Positions 1 through 6,079 are shown, counted from the stretch's first letter. The stretch: DNA of 6,144 bases from Caldifarciminota bacterium UBA1063 (GCA_002316275.1 DCDE01000002.1:1-6144), one strand, 5' to 3'. A program made the numbers and translations. The notes: generated by a model from the letters alone, not told the origin.

Positions 1-47
1 GCTACCTCACCGTAGCAAGGAAAGTCAATCCACTACAGTAGTCTATT

Positions 48-86
48 ATTGCTGTGCGCCTTCCCTGCGGGAAGGCGCACAGCAAT
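48..86 (-). terminator. Strong hairpin after tldE, probable terminator
   Basis: Positions 48-65 and 69-86 are perfect reverse complements (18 bp; the GC-rich core is 51-65/69-83) around a 3-nt loop. The hairpin starts 9 nt after the tldE stop codon, where a terminator for the tldD-tldE operon is expected. No run of U follows on either strand: the minus strand continues AATAATAGAC. It is therefore not a textbook intrinsic terminator. It could also serve as a 3' mRNA-stabilising structure or as a Rho-assisted terminator. Confidence 0.72.
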
Positions 87-95
87 TCTAAAATC

Positions 96-1394
96 TTAAA
101 ACTCTGTCTTAGAAGCGAGATTAAAATCTTTTATCAAAAGGGTTGGCATATAAGTCGCAAAAGAAATTTCTTCTCCGACGATTCTCCGCCCCTTACCTAT
201 ATCGATGACGTTCGCAAGTGCCCTTGCAGGGGAATCGTTAAATCTAAAGTTCTTTACAGGATACCTCATAATACCATCCTCAATATAGAAGAGGCCGTCC
301 CGTGTCATACCCGTAAGAGTGATAGACTTTCTATCCACATAGCGAATATACCAGAAGCGAGTAATCAATAAACCTCTCTTTACCTTCTTAATTAATTCAT
401 CCATGCTCTTTTCTGTATCTGCAAAAATCAGCGAAAATGGCCTCCCCGTGGGTTTCTTATTATTCTTCTTAGCCCAATAGCGGTCGTAGTAGAGGTTTTC
501 CAGCACACCACTTTTAACCCAGTTTATCTTCTTAATAGCAACACCTTCGTTATCAAAGGGCATAGAAGGGTTTAATTCCGAGAAGGGGTCAGAATAAAGC
601 GTTACCCTCTCATCGAAAATTTTCTGACCATGCTTCCCTGAGAAGAAGCTCCGCCCTTCATCAGCTCCCCTCGCATCCATATCAAAGAGCATAAAATCCA
701 CAAAGTCAGCTACGGCTAAGGGTTCGAGAATTACATCATAGAATCCGGGCTCCAGGTCTTTCGGGTTCATACCTTTAATTGCCTTCTCTTTCGCAACGGC
801 ATAAATATCAAGTGGTTTTATTTTACCTATGTCTTCATTCTGGTCTTTGGCATATCCCGACGAATTTTCTGTCTGAACGGTCGTAGAGAGGCTTGCCATC
901 GATGTCTCATAATAGGCTTCGAGCCCATTAGTGTTAAAAATACCATACTGGTAAACGCCATTAGTAAAAATGCCTGCAACCCGAAGATTTTCTCTCCTTG
1001 CATCGTTAAAAATAGAGCCAAGCACGCCGGCTTTTGTCTTGGGGTCCACACTCTCGGTATCAGGTACTACTCTCATGATAACAGGAATATCTTCCTTTTC
1101 CACAGGAGGCATGTACTCAGGGTCTTCTACATTATTTTGCGCAATTTCAACTGCCCTTCTCAAAATTTCCTCAACGCGGATGTCATCGCCTAATGTAGTA
1201 GTTAGAGTACCTTTCTTTTTACCTACGTGAACTGTGACGCTAAGCGAGGTCTGGTCCATAGACATATTTTGCGTTACCCTCGATTCACCAAATCTGGTGT
1301 TGTCTTCTTTAACTCTTTGAAAGAAGACCTCTGTATGATCTGCTTTTGAACTCTGTATGATTTTCTTCGCAATTTCTCTGAATTTCTCAATCAT
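96..1394 (-). CDS. pmbA: TldE/PmbA-type subunit of the TldD/TldE metalloprotease
   Basis: A 432-aa protein of the TldD/PmbA family, close to the usual TldE length. The N-terminal half (about 1-110) fits the first PmbA/TldD domain. The C-terminal half shows the family core TRFWYIRYVD (345-354) followed by LTGMTRDGLFYIEDG (360-374), which holds the conserved 'G-T/M-R-D-G-x-F-x-I-E-D-G' stretch. At the place where TldD carries HExxxH this protein reads VILEPLAVADFVDF (221-234), so it has no zinc site. That is the hallmark of the TldE (PmbA) partner, which builds the heterodimer and substrate channel. In E. coli TldD/TldE degrades unfolded peptides, trims microcin B17 and affects CcdA stability; it acts in the cytoplasm. 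The ATG overlaps the tldD stop (ATGA) and has a strong GGAGGGG ribosome site 6 nt upstream (1401-1407), so translation is coupled. The family assignment is secure; the natural substrate here is unknown. Confidence 0.93.
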   Translation of the reverse strand: MIEKFREIAKKIIQSSKADHTEVFFQRVKEDNTRFGESRVTQNMSMDQTSLSVTVHVGKKKGTLTTTLGDDIRVEEILRRAVEIAQNNVEDPEYMPPVEKEDIPVIMRVVPDTESVDPKTKAGVLGSIFNDARRENLRVAGIFTNGVYQYGIFNTNGLEAYYETSMASLSTTVQTENSSGYAKDQNEDIGKIKPLDIYAVAKEKAIKGMNPKDLEPGFYDVILEPLAVADFVDFMLFDMDARGADEGRSFFSGKHGQKIFDERVTLYSDPFSELNPSMPFDNEGVAIKKINWVKSGVLENLYYDRYWAKKNNKKPTGRPFSLIFADTEKSMDELIKKVKRGLLITRFWYIRYVDRKSITLTGMTRDGLFYIEDGIMRYPVKNFRFNDSPARALANVIDIGKGRRIVGEEISFATYMPTLLIKDFNLASKTEF

Positions 1395-2836
1395 CTTCTA
1401 CCCCTCCCGACTTTCACATTTCTGAACCTTGCATACGGCGCACCGTTGGTCATCTGGGCTGACTGCGAGGGCTCACCCTTTCCACAGGTCAAAAACCCTC
1501 TCGGCTCCCAGAACCTTTTATCGGTAACGCCATCCAGTGAGTTCCAGAACTGGGGTGTTATAGACTGATAAATTACATTTTTGAGCATTCTGCCCTTTTT
1601 GCCATCTTTTATTTCGTAGAAAAGATCCCCTCCAAACTGGAAATTCAACCTCATCTGGTCTATTGAATAGCTTCCCCTACCTTCGATATAAACGCCTCTT
1701 CTCACATCACTTATAAGTTCTTCGGGTGTCTTGGATTCATCCCCCGGCATCAAACACAGGTTTGGAATGCGGTTTATAGGAAACGAAGAGAAGCTGTCAG
1801 CCCTCGCTGAGCCCCTCGATCGAGGAAATCCAAGAATTGCTGCCACTTCCCTCGTAGAACTGTAATCCACGAGGATCCCATCCTTTATAATATACCACTT
1901 CTGGCACTCCACTCCCTCATCGTCAAAACCTGTCGTGGCAAGACCGCTTGGTAGAGTGTTGTCCGCTACAAAATTAACTATGGAAGACCCGTATTTGAAA
2001 TTGCCGAGCTTTTCAGGAGTAGCAAAACTCCTTCCTGCGTAATTGGCTTCATAGCCGAGCACCCTATCCAGTTCCGTTGGGTGTCCCACAGATTCGTGGA
2101 TAGTCAGAGATAGGTTTGAAGGGTCAAGAACGAGGTCCATATTCCCTTCGTCGGGCTCAGCGGCGTAAAGCTTCATTACTGCCTCATTTGCAATCCTTTC
2201 AGCATTTTCCTTTAGTTTCAAGCTACGAATGTGCTCATATCCTTTGTTAAGTGGGTAATCCTGGAAACTCCTGCTTTGAGTATCATTATTCCCTACCGCA
2301 TATGCAGTGTAACCCGCATTAGAAGTAAATATTGTAGTTTCAATAAGTGAGCCCTCGGTAGATGCAAAAGTCTGATCTCTCCTTCGGAGTTCCATATAAG
2401 AATAGGTTTTCACAATCCCTTTTACCTTAAGCATTTCGTCATTTATGCCGTACAGGAGATTAATCTTTTCATTGATCGGTACTTCAAAGGGATCAATCTC
2501 AATGGGCACAACATATTTGTCCATGTGGACCGGTTCCTGAGCCAGTTTCACCCGATAGTCTCCTCTAACGATACTGGACGCCTTAGCTATTTCAATAGCC
2601 TTCTTTAGTACCCTCTCAATTTCACCCTTTTCAATCTTCGTCGAAGAAGCAAAACCCCACGCTCCATCGTATAGTACCCTAATGCCTAATCCCATTCGCT
2701 CGAAGTCATTTATCGCTTTTGGACTCAAATCTTGGAGGAAAAGAAATTGCGTCCGATAGTGGCCGATCCTGATATCGGCATATTCAATACTCTCCCTGCG
2801 TGCTATATCTTGAAAATAAAGAGCCAATTCTTTCAT
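1391..2836 (-). CDS. tldD: TldD, catalytic subunit of the TldD/TldE metalloprotease
   Basis: A 481-aa protein of the TldD family, full length. The zinc motif is HESVGH (about 247-252, HExxxH). The third ligand is probably the Cys of TCGKGEPSQ near residue 451, which matches the C-terminal 'CGK' segment of known TldD proteins. All three metal ligands are therefore present and the enzyme should be active. It cleaves peptides that enter the TldD/TldE chamber, in the cytoplasm. I chose the ATG at 2834-2836 because a perfect GGAGGT ribosome site (2841-2846) lies 4 nt upstream. An in-frame GTG 12 nt earlier would overlap that site and is unlikely. The gene overlaps tldE by 4 nt (1391-1394), and both are followed by the 48-86 hairpin, so they form a two-gene operon. 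No RiPP precursor, toxin-antitoxin or other known substrate gene is adjacent. Confidence 0.95.
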   Translation of the reverse strand: MKELALYFQDIARRESIEYADIRIGHYRTQFLFLQDLSPKAINDFERMGLGIRVLYDGAWGFASSTKIEKGEIERVLKKAIEIAKASSIVRGDYRVKLAQEPVHMDKYVVPIEIDPFEVPINEKINLLYGINDEMLKVKGIVKTYSYMELRRRDQTFASTEGSLIETTIFTSNAGYTAYAVGNNDTQSRSFQDYPLNKGYEHIRSLKLKENAERIANEAVMKLYAAEPDEGNMDLVLDPSNLSLTIHESVGHPTELDRVLGYEANYAGRSFATPEKLGNFKYGSSIVNFVADNTLPSGLATTGFDDEGVECQKWYIIKDGILVDYSSTREVAAILGFPRSRGSARADSFSSFPINRIPNLCLMPGDESKTPEELISDVRRGVYIEGRGSYSIDQMRLNFQFGGDLFYEIKDGKKGRMLKNVIYQSITPQFWNSLDGVTDKRFWEPRGFLTCGKGEPSQSAQMTNGAPYARFRNVKVGRGRR

Positions 2837-2840
2837 TATT

Positions 2841-2846
2841 ACCTCC
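2841..2846 (-). promoter_or_regulatory. Ribosome binding site that fixes the tldD start
   Basis: The minus strand reads GGAGGT followed by four bases and ATG. This perfect Shine-Dalgarno site selects the ATG at 2836 over the GTG at 2848, which lies partly inside the site. Confidence 0.8.
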
Positions 2847-2853
2847 ACTAAAA

Positions 2854-2882
2854 TTTATATAGTTCACAATACGAACAATCAA
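2854..2882 (-). promoter_or_regulatory. Sigma-70-type promoter of tldD-tldE
   Basis: On the minus strand TTGATT (2877-2882) and TATAAA (2854-2859) are separated by exactly 17 bp. They match the -35 consensus at 4 of 6 bases and the -10 at 5 of 6. Transcription should start near 2847, which leaves a leader of about a dozen bases containing little but the ribosome site. A small dyad, GTTC-N7-GAAC (2862-2876), fills the spacer and could be an operator, but its arms are only 4 bp. Confidence 0.6.
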
Positions 2883-2885
2883 ATA

Positions 2886-2899
2886 TGCACAATTATGCA
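2886..2899. repeat. Imperfect 14-bp palindrome upstream of the tldD promoter
   Basis: The sequence TGCACAATTATGCA is symmetric at 12 of 14 positions. It lies just upstream of the tldD -35 box, in the divergent space between tldD and the transporter pseudogene. It could be a regulator site for either direction, possibly a leftover of the transporter's own control. Short AT-rich palindromes also arise by chance, so support is weak. Confidence 0.3.
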
Positions 2900-2937
2900 A
2901 AAAAATGTTCGCAGAATGGGGTTTGTCATTTCCAAAG

Positions 2938-3522
2938 ATGCTTACCTCAAAACCCAACTGAGTCTTTCGTTCTCTAAAGTGTTACAATGTTCGCCTATAT
3001 TTTTTCGGGCAACCTATTTCACTTATAGGTACATTGGTCCAGAGGACTGCTGTCCCATGGATGGTTTACAGGTTCATCACTGTGGCTGAGAATCTCGGGG
3101 TTTGCAACCCAGATTCCAACCTTTCTCTTGGTAACCTTTGCAGGTATTGCAGTAGAGAGATACAACAGGTACAGAATACTCTTTGTTACTAAAAGTATCG
3201 CAACGGCTCAAGCCCTCTTACTGTGCATTCTTTACTCAACATGGAAAGGAAGACCTTAATAATGCATCGCCCTTAACTCCTCTACGGTAAACCTCGCTCT
3301 TGACCCCTATAGTAGGGATAATAATTGCAATAAGCGGGGAAGGAGTAGGCTCTTTACTAAACGCATCAACTAAATTTTCGCCCTCACCTACCTTCTACTT
3401 ATGGGATTAAAACTTCTTCAAGTGGCGTCGTAGTTGTTTTAGGAGGAATCCTATTCTTCCTTAGAATCCCACACATGGGTGAAAGAGCGAAGTTCTGCTC
3501 TGCGAGGGATGGAAGAAGTTAG
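2938..3522 (+). pseudogene. Decayed MFS_3/EntS-like major facilitator transporter
   Basis: No intact frame exists, but translated pieces line up in order with a roughly 400-aa MFS exporter. From ATG 2938, frame 1 gives a short N-terminus, an in-frame TGA (2959-2961), then FRSLKCYNVRLYFFGQ and LIGTLVQRTAVPWMVYR, the first transmembrane helix and loop. At about 3070 the frame shifts and continues TGSSLWLRISGFATQIPTFL and then FAGIAVERYNRYRILFVTKS, containing the MFS inter-helix motif (G-x-x-x-x-R-x-x-R region) and a third helix. At about 3242 roughly 30 residues are missing; GKEDLNNA follows, and a one-base loss at 3266 leads to IALNSSTVNLA. A shift near 3300 leads to TPIVGIIIAISGEG and LLNAS. 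About 200 residues are then gone, and the last piece, VVVVLGGILFFLRIP (3427-3471), resembles the final helix; the frame ends at TAG 3520-3522. The family was recognised from memory of its conserved segments. The gene diverges from tldD. Confidence 0.85.
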
Positions 3523-3629
3523 CCATATATAGCGAGTCTTTCTGTAGAAATACTTTGCCCTGCAATATGAACGCCCTTCTACCAAATTCAGCATCAGATA
3601 AAGGAGAAATCTCTATTTCTGGAAGGTGC
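3523..3629. other. Unassigned spacer between the transporter remnant and the TPR gene
   Basis: These 107 bp follow the end of the pseudogene and the stop of the oppositely oriented TPR gene. There is no convincing terminator; the only hairpin is an AT-rich 6-bp stem with a 4-nt loop (3605-3620). On the minus strand one frame is open from 3643 to 3464 and reads protein-like, including HLPEIEISPLSDAEFGRRAF (from 3628 downwards), but it has no start codon and I do not recognise it. The plus-strand ATG-led frame across this stretch has no family resemblance. Confidence 0.5.
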
Positions 3630-4484
3630 CTAATCCATATAAGTCAAATTGCTCGTAGTTCTAACATTCCCCTCTTCGTCGATGTAAAACTCACCGCCGT
3701 AAGGGTCTTCGGGGATTCCCTTAATTATGCCTGCATTTTTTAGTTCTTCTAAGTTCTGGGGAAGTGTTCCAAACCTTTCCCTAAACACCTCCACAGCCTT
3801 CTCCAGTTCGTAAATCCCTTCTAAGGCTTTAAGCCTCGTTTCAAGACCCCTTTTCCAACCTTCATCTCTCGTATTTTCGATCATACCCTTCAAAATACCT
3901 ATGGCGACTTCGGTTCTCCCTGAGGCATAGAGGAGTTTAGATGCGAGGTGAGCGTATTGGGGCTTCCCTGAGACCTCACTGGCTTCGACGAGATACATAG
4001 CGCCCTTCTCATAGTCCTTTAGGAAGTAGAAGTGGTTGAAACCGAGGTATAAATAGTAAATCCACCTCTCCGGCGTATATTCGAGCCCCTTCTCGAGCAA
4101 TCTGTTCGCTGTTTCTACATCTCCATAATCCCATGTTAGATAGCCATTGGCAATATAATAAATGTCGTAGTAATATGGACACAACCGGGTGACCACTTCC
4201 GCCGTTCTCACGATAGGGTCCTTGGCAAATGGAGGGGGAGCAAGGTATTCCTCCGAAAGTTTCCCCATATATACCCTAAGCCCAAGGGTGTAGTAAAACG
4301 CCTTCAAAAAGGTGAATTCAAAACCCGACCACTTCTCAAAACTGGGGTTTGCATAAAGCCTAAACCTCTCAGCCTCTTCCCTACCCTTTAACCTCACCTG
4401 CGGCTTGTCAAAAAAGTAATTAACCCCTATCATGAGAAGTACGAGTATGAGCACTATAAGGAGCCTTCCACCTTTACTTTTCAT
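3630..4484 (-). CDS. Membrane-anchored TPR protein with pseudopilin-like C-terminal motif (PilG-like)
   Basis: A 284-aa protein. Residues 1-6 are basic and 7-25 form one hydrophobic helix without a clear cleavage site, so it is probably an N-terminal anchor with the rest outside the cytoplasmic face. Residues about 95-200 are helical and aromatic-rich with TPR-like repeats, for example ANGYLTWDYGDVETANRLLE and LGFNHFYFLKDYEKGAMYL. The C-terminus (about 228-275) has the pattern F-G-x-L-P-x-x-L-E-E-L...G-I-I...I-P-E-D-P-Y-G-G-x-F-Y-I-D, as in TPR proteins next to ABC transporters of Geobacter-type bacteria and similar to the end of type II secretion pseudopilins. The ATG at 4482-4484 lies 4 nt after the permease stop; a TTG at 4511 would add nine residues inside the permease gene and lacks a ribosome site. 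The Shine-Dalgarno match is weak, so translation probably depends on coupling. The likely role is an accessory subunit of the adjacent transporter; a PilG-like function is an inference. Confidence 0.82.
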   Translation of the reverse strand: MKSKGGRLLIVLILVLLMIGVNYFFDKPQVRLKGREEAERFRLYANPSFEKWSGFEFTFLKAFYYTLGLRVYMGKLSEEYLAPPPFAKDPIVRTAEVVTRLCPYYYDIYYIANGYLTWDYGDVETANRLLEKGLEYTPERWIYYLYLGFNHFYFLKDYEKGAMYLVEASEVSGKPQYAHLASKLLYASGRTEVAIGILKGMIENTRDEGWKRGLETRLKALEGIYELEKAVEVFRERFGTLPQNLEELKNAGIIKGIPEDPYGGEFYIDEEGNVRTTSNLTYMD

Positions 4485-4488
4485 AAAA

Positions 4489-5289
4489 CTAATAAACTTC
4501 TTTTTTTTCAAAAAGCACTACAGCCAGCAGTAGGACAATCACTGTATAAAGGACACCGTATAAGAGAGAAAGGAAAAGGGACATGCCATCCATTCCCTTT
4601 CCATAAATGAATGCTGTCTTGACATCAAAAAGGGCAAGATTGGGGAAGATATATCGCACTACCTGAATAACTGCTTTCGAAAAGACGGGCATATTCATAC
4701 CCGTACCAGTCCTTAAGAACTCAGCCACCTCGTCCATAGTGTGGCCCACGATGTAACAACCCGCAACACCGAACATGGAAACGATGGTCCGAGAGGTGAG
4801 AGAGAGAAATAAAAGGGCAATGGCAACGAGTAAGGCTACTTCTATAAGGAGAAAAACGCCATAGAGGAAGTAATAGCCTATGTAGAAAGGTGCATCGGGA
4901 CGCATCCTTGAAAACAGGGCTACGAAGGGAACCGTAATAGCCAAGATGAAGAAAATCAAAATACATGCAAAGAATACAAACCCCAGAAATCTTCCAAAAA
5001 CGTAATCCCTCCTCCTTATAGGAAGGGAAATCACATACTGCAGTGTCTTACGATCGAGGTCTGTCTGGGAGAGGTTCATCACGAGAAACAGCATCAAAAT
5101 CAAAACGGCAAAATTGGTGTAGGATAGGGCAAAGCCTGCAAGGACCCTGGGAACTTCAAACATCGTAAAACTGTAAAGCACGGGGACTGCGAGCACAGCG
5201 AGCAAAGTAGCTATAAGTATCACATAGAAACTCCTCTCCTTGATCGCCTGCTTTACCGTAATCCTTGCAAGCTCAATTACTCTCTTCAT
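4489..5289 (-). CDS. ABC-2 type transporter permease (NosY/PilI-like)
   Basis: A 266-aa integral membrane protein with about six hydrophobic segments, near residues 20-40, 57-74, 99-126, 134-164, 165-182 and 236-260. The amphipathic stretch between segments 2 and 3, TLQYVISLPIRRRDYVFGR (82-100), is the family's typical cytoplasmic coupling region ('..T..yl.s.Pi.R..y..gk..g'). This places it among ABC-2 permeases of the NosY/NatB kind, which move polymers, lipids or small molecules outward, or remodel the membrane; the substrate cannot be read from sequence. The ATG at 5287-5289 has GGAGG at 5293-5297, only 3 nt away, and overlaps the ATPase gene by 17 nt, so the two are translationally coupled. 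The last codons contain a run of eight A (4501-4508 on the plus strand as T), just before the TAG stop. It pairs with the ATPase encoded immediately upstream. Confidence 0.9.
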   Translation of the reverse strand: MKRVIELARITVKQAIKERSFYVILIATLLAVLAVPVLYSFTMFEVPRVLAGFALSYTNFAVLILMLFLVMNLSQTDLDRKTLQYVISLPIRRRDYVFGRFLGFVFFACILIFFILAITVPFVALFSRMRPDAPFYIGYYFLYGVFLLIEVALLVAIALLFLSLTSRTIVSMFGVAGCYIVGHTMDEVAEFLRTGTGMNMPVFSKAVIQVVRYIFPNLALFDVKTAFIYGKGMDGMSLFLSLLYGVLYTVIVLLLAVVLFEKKEVY

Positions 5290-6022
5290 ATTCCTCCAAG
5301 GTTCGGATGAAAACTTCTTCTAACCCTTCTTTCAAATCTTTAACGTCTACAAACCTCAAGATACGACCACTATGAATAATAGCCACGCGGTGGCAGATCC
5401 TCTCAATATCTTCAAGGATATGAGAGGTGAAAAACACTGTAGTCCCGAGGCGCAGTGTCTCTTCAATCAAATCCCTCGCCATCCTTCTTCCCAGGGGGTC
5501 AAGTCCATTCAGGGGTTCATCGAGTATGACCAGTTCAGGATTTCCGATAAAAGCCTGAGCCAAGCCTATCCTCTGAATCATACCCCTCGAGTACTTTTTA
5601 AGTGGTTTCTTACCATCCTTTTCAAGATTTACCTTGAAAAGCCACCTTTCAACCTCATCCCTCAGTACTTTTCCCTCAAGACCCCTGAGTCTTCCAACGA
5701 ACTTAATAAAATCTTCCCCGTTAAGATTCTCGTAAAAGACGGGATTTTCTGGAAGGTAGGAGATTTTCTTCTTAACTTTAAGTGCTCCTGGGCTATCGCC
5801 CAAGATCTTCACTTCTCCACTGTCTGGGAATATAACACCGAGGATGATCTTAATCGTAGTGCTTTTACCAGCCCCGTTGACACCAATGAGACCAAAGGAT
5901 TCCCCCTTCTCAATCTCAAAGCTAATATCTTTAAGAGCAGAGAAGGGCTTCTGAAAAAGGTCCCCTTTAAAGGTTTTACATATATTAGTTACCTCAACTA
6001 CATTCCCATTCACGGCTGACAT
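5273..6022 (-). CDS. ABC transporter ATP-binding protein (NatA/PilH-like)
   Basis: A 249-aa nucleotide-binding subunit with every expected motif: Walker A GVNGAGKST (47-55), a Q-loop region reading YLPENP (79-84, with Glu where many ABC proteins have Gln, common in this subfamily), signature YSRGMIQ (134-140), Walker B LVILDEP with catalytic Glu (154-160), D-loop GLDP (163-166) and switch His in TSH (191). It should be active. It energises the permease encoded directly downstream, at the cytoplasmic face. The ATG at 6020-6022 is chosen because the ABC fold starts normally soon after it (VVEVTNICKTF). A TTG at 6050-6052 would add ten residues but lies upstream of the -10 box that seems to drive the gene. 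There is no ribosome site before the ATG. The closest family match is transporters of ABC-2 type such as NatA or PilH; no exact substrate can be given. Confidence 0.93.
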   Translation of the reverse strand: MSAVNGNVVEVTNICKTFKGDLFQKPFSALKDISFEIEKGESFGLIGVNGAGKSTTIKIILGVIFPDSGEVKILGDSPGALKVKKKISYLPENPVFYENLNGEDFIKFVGRLRGLEGKVLRDEVERWLFKVNLEKDGKKPLKKYSRGMIQRIGLAQAFIGNPELVILDEPLNGLDPLGRRMARDLIEETLRLGTTVFFTSHILEDIERICHRVAIIHSGRILRFVDVKDLKEGLEEVFIRTLEEYEESN

Positions 6023-6031
6023 ACAGGATAT

Positions 6032-6062
6032 ATTATAAACTCCAAGATACAAACAGTAACAA
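6032..6062 (-). promoter_or_regulatory. Promoter with perfect -10 box just before the ABC ATPase start
   Basis: The minus strand has a perfect TATAAT (6032-6037) that ends 9 nt before the ATG. The -35 is poor: TTGTTA (6057-6062) at a long 19-bp spacing, or GTTACT (6055-6060) at 17 bp. With this -10, transcription would start about 2-3 nt before the ATG or on it, so the mRNA would have almost no leader. That fits the lack of a Shine-Dalgarno site. The hairpin at 6080-6101 lies upstream and should insulate this operon from the preceding gene. Confidence 0.5.
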
Positions 6063-6079
6063 AAGGCGGCAAATAAACA

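Noticed and set aside
32..42. Small palindrome ACTACAGTAGT and a GCTAC-N6-GTAGC dyad at the left edge
   Set aside because: Arms of 5 bp are expected by chance, and no gene context supports a function.
54..371. Plus-strand open frame of 105 codons at the left end
   Set aside because: It begins inside the terminator hairpin and runs antisense to the tldE 3' end; composition is not protein-like.
970..1230. Plus-strand open frame antisense to tldE
   Set aside because: It is rich in Ser and Thr by reversal of the tldE codons and has no start signal; it is a shadow.
2837..2848. GTG start for tldD adding four residues
   Set aside because: The GTG overlaps the GGAGGT ribosome site that serves the downstream ATG.
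2895..3089. Plus-strand 64-codon open frame starting in the divergent region
   Set aside because: It runs through the N-terminal part of the transporter remnant in a different frame from the one that matches the MFS family, and its translation has no resemblance to any family.
3605..3620. Hairpin AGAAAT-ctct-ATTTCT as terminator of the TPR gene
   Set aside because: The stem is only 6 bp and almost all A-T, with no U-run after it; too weak to call.
4485..4511. TTG start for the TPR protein adding nine residues
   Set aside because: It lies within the permease 3' end, has no ribosome site, and the downstream ATG gives a cleaner membrane anchor.
5008..5017. Shine-Dalgarno-like AGGAGG inside the permease gene
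   Set aside because: It arises from three consecutive AGG Arg codons in the conserved coupling loop and no suitable start codon follows, so it is not an internal translation start.
5372..6019. Long plus-strand open frame of 215 codons opposite the ABC ATPase
   Set aside because: It is fully antisense to a gene with all ABC motifs, has no ribosome site or recognisable domain, and reads as a shadow.
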